Positions 10,671 to 22,205 of a stretch of 64,000 nucleotides of DNA are shown in pieces. Origin of the DNA: Lichenostomus cassidix. Lineage: Eukaryota > Chordata > Aves > Passeriformes > Meliphagidae. The position numbers and the translations under genes were made by a program. Each line of letters opens with the position of its first letter. The stretch's first letter is position 1. The stretch spans positions 17,259,007 to 17,323,006 of the forward strand of contig CM039210.1 in NCBI GenBank assembly GCA_008360975.2. The letters are read 5' to 3'. The notes below the pieces were generated by a model, which saw nothing but the letters and a program-made list of their open reading frames with translations, made no database searches and had not been told where the DNA came from.

Positions 10671-13600
10671 TGCCTCCTTAGTAGCATGTGGGCATCATGA
10701 TGAGTTCAGACAGGAACCCAAATTTGATGAAAGACTCATGAGTATCTCCAAAACCTGGACAAATTCTTCTGGGACATAGGCACCCATTGATTAGAGCTTG
10801 GGGCATGACTTGGCTTTCCTGCTCATGCAGCTTGGATCCCTCTCCTCCCATACACACTTGATGAATACTCAAAGAGCTACTTGAAGCCTTGAGGAGAATT
10901 GCCAACAGCTCTCCCTGGAGACAGCTTCCTCGGCAGATTGACCTAGACCAAAATTTTCACAACTCTAAATCACTTTTTGAAGCATCAACATTTTCCATTG
11001 AATCAAGGCAGAGTCCAAGGGGATTAATGTTGCTCACTCTGAGAGTACTTCTCTTAGAAGCTGAACTTGAAAAGAAAGCAACAAATCAAGGGTATTTTTT
11101 TCTCAGAATTCTGCTAAATGGCATAGTCTATGTGCATGAAAAAAATAGCTCTTTTTAGCACAGCAGAGATTTGGCCCTATAACACAGATTTTCCCACCTA
11201 TTGAGAGGAATGGGCTGTCTTCTTAGCACCAAACAATGTCTTATTTCCACTTCCCTTTCCTCCTCAATACTTGCAGAGGTGATGAAAGTAACTACAGGAG
11301 GGGAGACTGGAAATGAGTGGGAGGGGTTCCAGTGCTGGCAGCACAATTACTTTCATGGCCAATGTGTGTGTCTCATGGTAGTTATAGAGATTTTTTTTGG
11401 GGAATATAGTTAAGAGGAAGCAGCAAATTGAAACATGAAGCTGTACCTGTCTGGTCCAACTGTGGGTTTCCCTGGGAGCATGCAGGACCTTCTGCATAGA
11501 ATCATAGAATATCTTGAGTTGGAAGGGACACACAAAGATCATTGAGTCCAACTCCTGGCCCTGCACAGGGCACCCCCACAGAACAATGGTTCTGCATATC
11601 CTTGCAGAACCGTTGAGAGCTACGGTAGTGGTTAAAGTAAAAAGTGATTGCCACATTTAAATGATTCTGGGAGTTTTGATATTTCAGTTAGGCTGTTTGA
11701 TCGTCTGTTGCTTTAATCAGCACAAACTCCAGAAAAGAAGCTACTGGCAGCAGCAGGAGGGAACAATGCATTTAAACCAGTGGGGCAGACCTTCAGCTGG
11801 CATCACTCCACTGCCCTCTCTGGATTTTTGCCTGGAGAGTTTGGCCCAATGTACACATTTACCTTGCACCTGGGAGCAGCATCATTATTTGAGTTTACCA
11901 CCTTGCTCATGGATACAGGGCATATATAGAGGCCCCACAGATCGTATATAAGCTCAGCATAACCTGAGCTGCAAGTGCTATTCTTGTGTCTCTGGTGGGT
12001 GGGAGCAGTTGTCTTGCACCTCATGAAGTAGCACCTGAATTTATTTTTCCCCCTGAGGAGAAGCAAACTCTATCAGGACTTGAAAAATCACTTAAGTTTG
12101 TTGCATAATAATTACAGCCACATCTCCAGTAGTCCCCAGTGCTTTGAAATACCACTTCAGCATTCTTGCAGGAGCTTCAATTCACACAGCACAGAGGGCA
12201 ATTAATGAAAACATGGAAGCAATTAAATTAACAGCATGTGGGTACACAAAGGACTGGTAATGCCAGCAATGTAGAAAGGGACTGTGAACAAGGGATATAG
12301 CATTTATTCAGTGGCCACTTAGGGAGGAAGAAAATATGCCCATTCATAAGCTTTACCCTGCTCTGCTAATTAGGCAATAGGGGTTAGTGCCTGATTTCTA
12401 AAGCTGTGGTCTGGGGTGCTGCTCATGTGCCAAGGCCAGGGTTTTACCTTTGATTATAGCTGCTACACTATATTAAAAGACATAAACATACATTAAATAC
12501 TCATGTTGCATTTCCATGTGAGCAATTGCCCGATGGATGTTATGCGATCATGAATGGGAGGTAGGGAATCCAGAAGAGGATCTTGCTGAATGCAATTGCT
12601 GATGCCCTGGAGTAGGAAGTGAGAGAGCATCAGTCTTGGGAACCTTGAATGCTTGGCTGCAACACAAGAACTTTTGGGGTTTAAGTTATGACCATGCCAA
12701 GTTTCACATCAGCTTTCCCTACCAGAAAATAAGAGTGAAGGTAGTTTCCTAACTCATTCCCCAAGGCTGCTCAGAAGGTGAATCATAGCTTGGGCTGTCC
12801 CTGCAGCTGTTTGTGTGGCAATTGGAAAGTGCACAAATGTTCTCCAAGAGTTTGCTCTTATTTCAACTCTTTGGTGCCTGGGGATGGAGTGGGCTGAACC
12901 CTTGCCACTTATACAAATGGCTCCATTTCATTTAATCTGATTGGAGAGAGAGGGAAAAAAAAAGCCAGGAGCCCTAAGGATGTCCTGCTGGAATGATGGC
13001 AAGCCCTGAACCTGCTGCTCTCCCACCTACAGCAGGGTTACTTGAGTCCAGCTTCCTCAGCATCACTAAAAGTGCCTTTTCCTTCAGATAAGGAAACATG
13101 CTATCAGTCTGGAAGGACACTGAAACCATCGCACCAAATGCAATGAAGCAATTAATCAGCATTCCCTGACTGTCATGTAGAATTTAAACAAGCCCCAGAT
13201 AAGCAGTATTTCCCTGGTTTTATTTCCTTTCTCCCTCCACATTTTCTGCTCTGTTTTCTTGTGTCTCCAAACACATCATTTTCCATTCTTTCTTTAAGCA
13301 TAGCCTGACAAAGTTTCTTTGGACCTTTCATCATATTCATAATGCCCTGCTTTGGGGGATGTAAATTCATTTTTTTGCAATTATTATTGCACTGGTGTTT
13401 TTGAGAGATTGGGAAAGGTGAATGCATTTTATTACTGAGAGATAAGCAGCAAGTCAAATAGAAGTAAAGCTTATTTGTGTGCAAAAAACTCTGTCCTTGG
13501 ATTTTCTTGCAATATTTTTTCCTTTGAGTTCCTATAGGTATTTGCCATTTCGTCGCAGGAAGCAATTCAAGCACTTTTCCCCTTGAAGTTAAATTTATAG

Positions 13601-13765
13601 TGTTCCTTTCCTCTGCCTCACACATGCAACTTTCTCCTGCAGCTTGCTCTTCCTTGAGGACTCTCTCATTCACATGCTTTCCCTATTACAACCCCCTTCT
13701 TACAGAGGATCAAAAATGCTGCCCACTCTCTCCTTCCCCCTCCTTTGCATCATTGACTGCACATT
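10671..13765. other. Intron sequence, mostly unique
   Basis: Apart from a short CR1 fragment at 11497-11585, no repeat, exon or RNA gene was recognised. Confidence 0.5.
11497..11585 (-). mobile_element. CR1 3' tail fragment
   Basis: AGAATCATAGAATATC, then GAGTTGGAAGGGACAC and CCAACTCCTGGCCCTGCACA match the minus-strand CR1 tail. Only the last about 90 bases are present. Confidence 0.85.
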
Positions 13766-15260
13766 TGTCTTGGTTTGAAAAACAGGTGTCTGCTAAGGAA
13801 GGTGGAAACCTCCCTTAGAATAGAGAATGTGAACCCCCTCCCCTCAGAATTATTATAACTTTGGAATCAAGGGCTTTCAGGCAAAGATAGGGGAAAAGGA
13901 ATAACAGTTCTTTACTAGTATCTATAATGAAATAAACAAGCAACAACAACAGTAGCAATAACAAACAAAAACCAGAAACCCGGTGACACATATTTCTGGG
14001 CTGCCAAGCACTTTCCCATTTGGTGTAGTCACAGTCACAACCAGCAGGGGCGCTGTTGAGCTCCCAGCCGGGCAGGGCAGGTGCGATGACTCCCAAGGAG
14101 CTGCAGGGGGCGCTGTGGCGCGAGATCAGTTTGGTCTCACGTGGTTGGTAATGGCAGGCGGACAGAGCAGCAGGACGGGCCGAGCAGCAGGGAGCTCAGA
14201 GCAGCGAGCTGGAGTGGCAGGGCTGGCTCACCCGGGCTAGCCAGCAAAGGTAGCAGAAACTCTGCAGTTATGGCAGACGCTGCGATGCTTTCCGGTGAGC
14301 GGGGCGGGGGCAGCAACAGCCGGGCTCTTCTGCAGTTGTTGCAAGAAACGCAGCCAGGGAGGCGCGTTCTCTGGGTGGGGAAATACGGTTGGAATCCCGT
14401 GCCCTTTCCCAAGCAAGAGCTCACCCAGCCAGTAACAGAAGGCAGTGGACAGCCGGACATTCCACGGTCACAGCCAGAAGAAGCCACAGCTTCCCTCTGT
14501 CGCCTATGGTGTCCAGCCAGCGAGTTCCCCCCCCACGTCCAGAGTGCCTCCTCCCCTCACCACACCCAATCCACAGTTTTTGTCTCTTACAAAAGAGTTA
14601 AAGGCCCTGAGCACCTGGTCCTTGGTTCCCTAGTAAAAGGGATGGAGAAAATTCCACCCCCCCAGAACCTTCAACAATTGCCTTCAGGGAATTTAAATGA
14701 AAATAAACATGCTTTTTTGGCCTCATTTGGCTATATAGGAGGGATCATTGGGCTTTTTTTTTTTTTTTTAAACTGATACCATTATTAAACCAAGTCCAAA
14801 CTGAAGTTTTCTAAGCACTCCAGTTTCTCACGCTGGTTTGAATTAAGCCTTTGAAGCTCCAGGCAGGCCAGGGAGGAGTCTGGCTTCAGCAGGCAAGATC
14901 CGTGGCTGCTATCTCTCTGCCTTGGCCCTGCCGCTCTTCCTGGGCTGCCCCCAGCCTCTGATGGAAATTAAGGGGCTTTTGGTTGTGTTTTGTCTCCTTT
15001 GCAAGCTATGCTTCCTGGCTGGCTGTTGGCTATCTCCTCCGCCACTCTGTTATCTGTAGTTTTAGGTCCAGCTTTTGCAAGAGTATGAGGGTGTAGGCTT
15101 AGGTCCAGTCTTAAATAGTGGATTTGCTCAAAGCCTTGGGGTTTTTTTGAATTTCCAACCTGGGTGCTAAGACAGCCAATATGGGGAGTTGGGGATGGCA
15201 CATGGCCTTAAAGCACCCCTAGGGTGAGAACCTAATGAGACCCACCAGCTAAGACAACCA
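13766..15260 (+). mobile_element. LTR-O, ERVL-like; right boundary approximate
   Basis: It starts TGTCTTGGTTTGAAAAACAG and matches 30859-31594 for at least 500 bases. AATAAA lies near 13930 on the + strand. A GC-rich part (14040-14530) follows. The right end near 15260 is a guess from the text GCTAAGACA; no matching TSD was found. Confidence 0.6.
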
Positions 15261-15421
15261 TGGTGGTCTTGCACTAACATCCATACACTTTGTGTCTGTG
15301 AGATATGGGACTCTCAGGATGGAGGGGCTCTGGTCTTCATGGAGTCATAGAATATGCTGAGTTGGAAGGGACCCACAAGGATCATCAAGTCCAACTCCTG
15401 GCCCTGCACAGGACACCCCAA

Positions 15422-15655
15422 TGTAGCACTGGGGAGCAAAAGCACAAGACCCCCTTGAGACAGTATGCAGGGATCTGTTTTATTAGCAAGAGAGCAAGTC
15501 TTTTATAACTTCCATTTCGTGGGCTAGCCACGGATTGGCTGTGTAGCTGTCAATCATGTGCTTTCCCATCCAATCACCATGCAGTGTGCATGTTTCTCAT
15601 GAATCCCAGCTTCTTGCAGGAGGCATTTGGGTGGACCTAACAGCCGTCGCTGACA
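15422..15655 (-). mobile_element. 3' LTR of provirus L
   Basis: 234 bp, TGTAGCACT to ...GCTGACA on the + strand, with TTTTATTA (reverse polyadenylation signal) near 15478. It is preceded on the coding strand by a polypurine tract. Confidence 0.85.
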
Positions 15656-15989
15656 TCTCCCCCTTTTTTGTTTATTCCAAGAAAAACATGAACCGTATCC
15701 TAAAACTGAAATTATTTAGAAAAATCTGAGCAAATAAGGCAACAATCTTTTAAAAACATTAACTTGAACAATATGCACATGGTACTAATTGGGATGGGGC
15801 AACAAATGGTTGCACACACCACAAAAGAACCCATTTCACATGGGGACCTGTGGAGATATAAGCACAACCTCTGCCCCATATTAGTAGATCCAGATGTCCT
15901 TCCCATTGCCCTGTTAACAGGTTTTCACCGGAGGTCTGGGATGAGCCTTTGTATCAGAAGAACATTGACTCTCACATGCTGTTTGGCCA

Positions 15990-16260
15990 ACCTCATCTTG
16001 ATTTAGAAAATTAAGAACATACAAGGCCTTTGCCAATCTGTCATGTGGGCCCCCCTATTCCCCCTTCTTTTGTTTTTCAAGCATTGTGTGGGCATATTCA
16101 ACTATCGCCTGCCCTGTGGGAGAGTGGGGAATACCTCTGTTGTGGGAGACATCCCACTGTTGTAAGAATTGATGAGTACATTCTGAAGTATAAGCTGGGC
16201 TATTATCAGTTTTAATAGTGTTTGGGAGACCTAAAATGCTAAAGAAACTTAGCCAGTGTC
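15990..16260 (-). pseudogene. Integrase core remnant of provirus L
   Basis: The minus strand encodes a degraded retroviral integrase core: a TDN motif with the second catalytic Asp (about 16190) and, about 40 codons on, the GQAIVE segment with the catalytic Glu (about 16095). A stop interrupts the frame near 16060. Order and spacing fit betaretroviral integrases. Not functional. Confidence 0.75.
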
Positions 16261-17029
16261 AAGTGACATCAGGGGCCTTCTCTCCAGTGTGTGTGGTTGC
16301 CATTAAAAATAACTCTGTAAAAACAAAAAGGGGATAAGAGAGCTCTCTAAACGAATGCAGAATCATTTACAATATTAGTGGTTTCTGTATTATCCAATTA
16401 CAATCTGTACTAAGGCATCCCCCAGCCAGATCTCTTGTTTGGCTCTGGAGCATCTGCAGCCGCTCCCTGCCTTTTAGAAACAACCATGCTAATACTTGCA
16501 AAGGATAAAGCAGCAGAGGTTGAAACTTCAGAATGCAAAGGTATGGTAAAGAAAAACAGTCTTTCAGATTTATAACTACTAGAAGCTGATTGAGAGGAAT
16601 CAATGTAGGTCCAAATTGGCCTAAAACATCCCTTCCCCATAATGTAGATGGTATGTTAACAGTAAATGGTGCAATCTGAGCAGTTTGCCCATTCCTCCTA
16701 CCCTAATTTAGGGTTGAGGTGAGGTTGACTGTGGGCCAATCAATAGGCCATTCTTTGCTTTTTATGATGGAGACATCTGCTCCAGTATACCTTTCTGCCA
16801 TCTATGCTGCATACAAGGGTTGGCTGAGCTGTTGTGATGCTAAACGCTGACCTGCAGATACAAAGCAAGGTGGCATGGGGGTCCACAACATTATTTGTAA
16901 CACAAAAGGCCCTAATCTATTGGTGGAAGAACATCCAATTAATAAAGTATGCATATAATTTCTAAGTGGTCCTCACAGTCCTGTAGGAATTAAATGTACT
17001 GAAGTTGTATTAGCAACTATAGAAAGAAC
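16261..17029 (-). mobile_element. Internal provirus L sequence, unassigned
   Basis: Sequence between integrase and protease remnants. No reverse transcriptase motif could be read in any minus frame, so most of pol is probably deleted. Confidence 0.4.
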
Positions 17030-17392
17030 CTAGGTATCTTTACACAAAACTTTAACACAAAACAAACTGGTTATGTCTTGAGAAAAGCCTGTAAGTGCAG
17101 CTCCATGTAGCAATGCTACAGATGTTGGGCAGTTCGGTTGCTGTGCTTGTTGTGCACCCATTGCTGCCACCATGGTGTGCTCTGATGACGCCGTGGCTAG
17201 AGCCATCTCTTCCGTGTCCTGCACCAGCGACAAGGGGGCGGGCCGTGCCAGCAGTTGCAGTCTGCCATGGCACAGGGTGTCTGCGTGGAACGCATGCACT
17301 CGCCAGCCTGCGCCACTGGTCGGGTGCAGAGTTTTAGGGGCTATCAATTTTGATTCTGAGGGGCACGCGGACCTGCCCTCTGTTGGCAACAC
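17030..17392 (-). pseudogene. Possible protease/dUTPase region of provirus L
   Basis: A 120-codon minus-strand frame lies directly after the zinc-knuckle region, where betaretroviruses encode dUTPase and protease. A weak dUTPase-like SGAG/ADT pattern is visible. No DTG active site was found. The assignment rests mainly on position. Confidence 0.35.
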
Positions 17393-17473
17393 TCAGTAGC
17401 CCAATGTCTCCCTTTTCTGCATCGGGGACAATCCCTAGTAGGTCATTTTGTTTCCCCCTTTTGCTGCTGACAG

Positions 17474-17515
17474 TCTCTTTTAAAGTGACCACATGAACCT
17501 CATTTAAAGCAACTT
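17474..17515 (-). pseudogene. Broken Gag zinc knuckle of provirus L
   Basis: The minus strand reads as a CX2CX4HX4C nucleocapsid knuckle in which the second Cys codon is TGA. One base change would explain it. It lies between capsid and protease as expected. Confidence 0.7.
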
Positions 17516-17703
17516 CCCACTTCCACCCCCAGAACCCAGAGGTGTGCTGCTTTAGCTGTGGCCAGAGAATCGATGTTGAAAGCAGCAGAACCCACACTTT
17601 GACATGCCCTGACCATGTCTGCGATATCACAAGTATGCAGATTGTGAACAGCGAGCAATACTTTCCTACACTCATCAGTTGCATTTGCAAAAGCAAGCTG
17701 CCA

Positions 17704-18048
17704 TTACAAAATAGTCCTGGCTTCATAGTTATCAACTTGCCGGGAAAGAGCAGCTTGCAATCTGTAGAGGAACTCCACAAATGATTCCTTTGGACCCTGC
17801 AAAATCTTAGGAAAAGATGTGTTAGCATCGATGCCTGCCCCCGGGAGCCTGCGCAGAGCCTGCAGAGCTAGGTGTGTGATGATGTCATAGACATTGCGTG
17901 GGTAGTCCGTCTGTGCTGCGGAAGTTTCATGTGGACCCTCCCCTGTCAGCTGAGTTACAACAACAGGTAGATTTCTGCTCTGCAACATGTCTGCTTGAGT
18001 CGCACACTGTTCTTGGTATTCTGTGAGCCATAGTGAGAACTGCGTCAT
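17704..18048 (-). pseudogene. Gag capsid fragment of provirus L
   Basis: A 114-codon open stretch encodes the C-terminal capsid with the major homology region: Gln-Gly-Pro-x-Glu, then Phe and Arg-Leu at conserved spacing (about 17775-17810). This supports a true retroviral Gag rather than LINE sequence. It ends shortly before the zinc knuckle. Confidence 0.8.
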
Positions 18049-18162
18049 AGATAAAATGATTTTTATTATGCTTTTCCAATCCGTAGGTGTAAAAACATAT
18101 GTAGTGCTTATGGACTCTAAGTAATCTGAAACATGATGAGAAGTTAAACCACTTTCCTTTAC

Positions 18163-19172
18163 CTATGCCTTGAGTTCTTTAAAAACATTATAATCTAAGT
18201 CCTTATGATAAGGGCACCGATTCGGTGCATAGATAACAGGACAGGCTGTAACAACTTCTAAGTCACCCTCTTTCATCGCCTCTTCTTTGCATTTTTCCCA
18301 GCTCCACATGGCGACAGTGTCATCATGGTAATGTGGTGCTTCACTAATATCAGTCCGTGTGGAATACGGAACTGTATCTCCATGGCGTGGCGCAGCACCG
18401 GTGACTATGGCCGGCACATGCACAGTCAGCAACTCCGCAGCTGGCACCGCTGCCACTGACATCACGTCATGGGCTGATACCGCGGTCGCGAGGGCTGATG
18501 TCATGGCGTGGGCTGCCGCCGCCATGACAGTGCAGGCTGTCGCTGCAGCATGGGCTTTTACCGTGGCCACATGGACTGCCACTGCCGTGGCAGGGACTCT
18601 TACCGTGACCACATGGTTGTCCACCATCATGGCAGGGGTTTTTACTGTGGCTACGAGGTCTGCCCCCCCAGTGCAGGCTGCCGGAGCTGTCGCGTGTGCC
18701 TGCACAGTCTGCTGTCCACTCCGCGGTGAGGGCTCAGCTCCTTTCCCGACACTGCATCCTCCCTGCATCTCCATTGGTGCTGTGTCCCACTGTCACTGTT
18801 CCATGGGGGGTGCGAATCTATCTCCCCTTCAGCATCTGAGAGTCCCGGATAAGCACAGAAGGGGGGAATAGCTTCTACAAAATGGCTTCTAGTGCCATTT
18901 TCGAATTCAAAATGGTACTTCTTGATGCACATTCTTTCTGGAGCCACCATCATCATAGCCCATGTAGACACATGGCCACAAACCTGTAATTTGCCATTTC
19001 TGGCGATATCAAAAAGTCTCTGTCCCACTATCTGCCAGGTTTTAACATTCATGGACATCCGGTTTCTCAAGCTATGAAACTTTGCGTTGGAGATGTGTTT
19101 TTGATGCCAATGCTGGAGGCTTCTAATAAAATCCATGCTCCGCTTTTGCTCCAGGGATATTTTTCCCCCCAT
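18163..19172 (-). pseudogene. Gag N-terminal region of provirus L
   Basis: Two overlapping minus-strand frames cover the part of gag between the PBS and capsid. The frame from 19172 begins Met-Gly-Gly, a possible N-myristoylation site, followed by a basic helical matrix-like part. The other frame (18163-18774) is rich in Ala, Val and Thr because of a tandem repeat (18569-18652). The frame change near 18700 means the gene is broken. Confidence 0.6.
18569..18652 (-). repeat. 42-bp tandem repeat inside provirus L gag
   Basis: Two adjacent 42-bp units start ACATGGACTGCC (18569) and ACATGGTTGTCC (18611). Degenerate relatives extend over about 18420-18660. The unit length is a multiple of three, so the copies encode similar 14-residue Val/Ala/Thr-rich blocks. 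Confidence 0.75.
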
Positions 19173-19297
19173 TCTTCCTGCTGCTCACCTGAAATATAGG
19201 TGTGGGTTGATTCCTTTCCCAGAATTTAATTTAAATCCATAGTCTAGTGGGAGATGCTACCAGGTGCAGCCTTACTTCTTTCCACTGCCTTTCATAA

Positions 19298-19315
19298 GTC
19301 CCTGTTCAGGCACCA
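19298..19315 (-). other. Primer-binding site, tRNA-Lys type (provirus L)
   Basis: The minus strand reads TGGTGCCTGAACAGGGAC, two mismatches from the tRNA-Lys3 PBS. It lies 2 bases inside the 5' LTR. Confidence 0.75.
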
Positions 19316-19317
19316 TA

Positions 19318-19554
19318 TGTAGCATTTGGAGCAAAAGCACGAGACCCCCTTGAGATGGTATGCAGGGATCTTTTTTATTAGCAAGAAAGCAAGTCTTTTA
19401 TAACTTCCATTTTGCAGGCTAGCCACGGATTGGCTGTGTAGCTGTCAATCATGTGCTTTCCCATCCAATCACCATACAGTGTCCACGCATCTCGCTGACG
19501 AATCCCAGCCTCTTGCAGAAGGCATTTGGGAGGACCTAACAGCCGTCACCCACA
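19318..19554 (-). mobile_element. 5' LTR of provirus L
   Basis: 237 bp, TGTAGCATTTGG to ...CACCCACA on the + strand, matching 15422-15655. Confidence 0.85.
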
Positions 19555-19748
19555 ACCCAATTATCACACCATGTGCCTGAGAGCATTGTCCAAAAGCTTC
19601 TTGAACTCTGACAGGCTTGGTGCTGTGACCACTTCCCTAGGGAGCCTGTTCCAGTGCCTGTTGAATGAAAAACCTTTTCTGAATATCTAACCTAAGCCTC
19701 CCCTGACACAGCTTCATGCCATTCCCTCAGGTCCTGTCACTGGTCACC

Positions 19749-21921
19749 ACAGAGGCTTCAGGCTGCTCTCACATCTTCATACTTGTAATGTGGTTGGGTT
19801 TCCTTGGCCAACAAGTGGCAACATACTGCAGCACGAGTCTCCGAGCATGTTCCCCCTCTTGCCAGCATGGTTAGGCAAGATACAGCACTGAGAAGGCTCC
19901 CCTTTAAAGGTAGCAAAAGTCCATTGCCCTTTGTGATGCCAAGATGGGCAAACACAATTCCTTAAGTTCACTACTAGTGGTCTTGTATCTGATGGAGATT
20001 GAATTATCCAGATATTGAAAGATCTAGTAGTCCTGGATTAGTCCAAGATTTTGATGGGAGAGCTTTTGAGGGCCTTAGGTTCTGTTGCATAAATCAAGGA
20101 GTCACCGTTGAACACCTCAGATATGGTAGATTAGAGATGATCCTGATACTGGTTTGAAAAACTTCTCTCAGGCCCATTGGAGAAGTCCCATAATGAAAAT
20201 ATTTCTTTCCCTTAAACATGGGAGGAAGGAAAGAATCAAAGGGACTTCCCAAGTAGCAAAAGCTCACAGAGGGAAAGCAAGTCAAGGACCCCAAAATTTT
20301 TCAGCATCACACCAACAGTGTAGTCATGAGAGGACAGCATCGTCCCTTAGCACAACATGCAGATGCAAAGTATTTTGGAATCTCACTATGGGGAGTGAAA
20401 TTATGTGTTTCTGGAGTGGTTTGGTGTTTAAAAGCTCCAGTCAGAGATGTGAAAGATGGTACCTGCTGCTCCTTGACCTACTGCAGGTGCCATCCTGAGA
20501 GTGGGCATGTTGGGGGATCTCCTGGGGCTTTCACTGCCAGCTGCAAAATGGGGAGCATCCTCATTCTCTTTACAGGATGAATTGGTTGGTTTTGTATGAA
20601 GCTGAGACCCCAGGGAGGTGCACAATGTTCAGGAGTCAGCTTGTATGACATCAGCTCAGTGTTGTCACTCCCAGCTCCCACATCTCAAAACAAAACCACA
20701 AAAAACCCCAACCCCCCTTCCCAGTTTTCCATACTGTGCCACCTTCCCATTGACTTCATTGCAGTTTATTGTAATTCTTAACTGGGGAATTCTGATTTAA
20801 TGGTGTATTGGACAGATTCTGCTTGACACCATTCCCCTTTCCTTCCATCCTATTTCTGTAGAATAATGTTACATGATCTTAAGGAAGTTCCCTTTTGTTT
20901 AAAATAAAATCTGAATGGAGGAATCAGATTGATTGGTGTCTCCATGTGCTTTTCTATTCTCTGGAACATCTTCCCATTGTAGTAACATCAAATGTAAAGA
21001 CTGAGGAACTTGACCTGGCAGGTGACAACTCTTGGGAATACAAATGTTCAGCTGTAGGAAATATCTCTGTTGCAGCGGCACTGTGGAAGCAATTAGGTAG
21101 GGGATAATGGATAGGCTGCAGTAAGGGAATGACTCCAAAGAGGTGCTTCATGGTGAGATGATTATAAACCACAAGGACAGAGCGTGGATAGGCTGGTGTT
21201 GTCAGCCAAAACCTGTGGTGGAATTCATCTCCTTGCAGAGGAATTCTCTCTGGTTGTTGTTGTTGTTGCTGCTTTTAATGGTTCCCAAATTTGGAGGCCA
21301 TGCTACAGAGTGACTGAGGCAGGGTTAAAGTTGGAAGCTCTACTGTGTTTCAGTTTTAGGTGAACTGGTTTCTGTTTCCACTGTCACAAAGTATTTTGCA
21401 TTCACAAAGCATTTCTTCCTTTATGAACATCACAAGTGGGCTGCTTAGATGGGGAGTCATTCTCTAGTACTAGGGATCACAAGCCAAATTGATGGAAAGA
21501 TCAATGCAGCCTTTCCTTTGGGGCACCCCTTGCCACAGTCTGCATGTTACTTACCTGATTGTGCAGATGGGGAAAAATGGGGAGCCGAAGACAGACAACT
21601 CTCACGTTGCTCAGTGATTGCAAGCAGAGGAATGATCATGTGTGAAAACATTCAATCTCAATTTTGCTCTGTTGTAGAATCAGGTTGCAATGTGAAAACA
21701 TAAGCATGGATCAGAAAGTACTGTCTTCAGGAGGATCATCTCCTCTGTGTTTGTGAAGGATTCAGATGTAGGCACATGGCTAATGAAAGGGCTCTTTCTC
21801 TAATGCTCTGCAACACCACCTTTCCTTCTGGGAAGCATTTGAGGCTTATCTGTGCCCTGCTGCCTTGGAAAAAAGAGGTCTGCTCTCCCTCCCCAGACGC
21901 CTTTCCCTGCAGGGGCTTCCC
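19749..21921. other. Intron sequence, no gene seen
   Basis: No exon, RNA gene or repeat family was recognised here. Confidence 0.5.
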
Positions 21922-22199
21922 TAATGGTGGACAAAAGACTGATGCTGAAGATGGTGGCAAGCATCAATGGTTTATTATCCTACAGTACAACCTTTTATAT
22001 TTTTTATCTATATCACACGCATAACATGCGCTCCTTTTTGCATTATAATTGGCTAACAAACTATGTACACATGCCTTCTCTAATTGGTCACAAATCCCTC
22101 TGCTTCTTGTCAACACACATCCACATTCTACACTTCTTTTCCTCAAAGTTGTTTATTTGTCTTGTTCAAGGGCACAGCTGCAACTCACATCTTCCCACA
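21922..22199 (-). mobile_element. Solo LTR-Q, class II-like
   Basis: 278 bp flanked by the exact 6-bp duplication CTTCCC (21916-21921, 22200-22205). TTTATT near its left end gives AATAAA on the minus strand. The left terminus is TA rather than TG. No other copy is present to confirm the ends. Confidence 0.65.
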
Positions 22200-22205
22200 C
22201 TTCCC

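Larger units (their letters stand above)
15422..19554 (-). mobile_element. Provirus L, decayed class II (betaretrovirus-like)
   Basis: A 4.1-kb minus-strand provirus with LTRs at both ends, a tRNA-Lys-like PBS, a polypurine tract (AAAAAAGGGGGAGA on the minus strand by 15656) and remnants of gag, pro and integrase in order. Flanks are CCCCAA and ACCCAA, a 6-bp TSD with one mismatch. Reverse transcriptase and env were not recognised; the internal region is too short for a full genome. The two LTRs differ at roughly one base in ten by eye, so it is much older than E, F or G. Confidence 0.87.
15343..19748 (-). mobile_element. CR1 LINE, minus strand, split by provirus L
   Basis: The CR1 tail begins at 15343 (AGTCATAGAATATGCTGAG) and runs to 15421. 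It resumes at 19555-19748 with the usual next CR1 blocks (CACCATGTGCCTGAGAGC and onward). Between the two halves lies provirus L. Confidence 0.87.

Noticed and set aside
18359..18871. 170-codon Ala/Thr-rich + strand frame
   Set aside because: It is the antisense shadow of the repeat-bearing gag region of provirus L.
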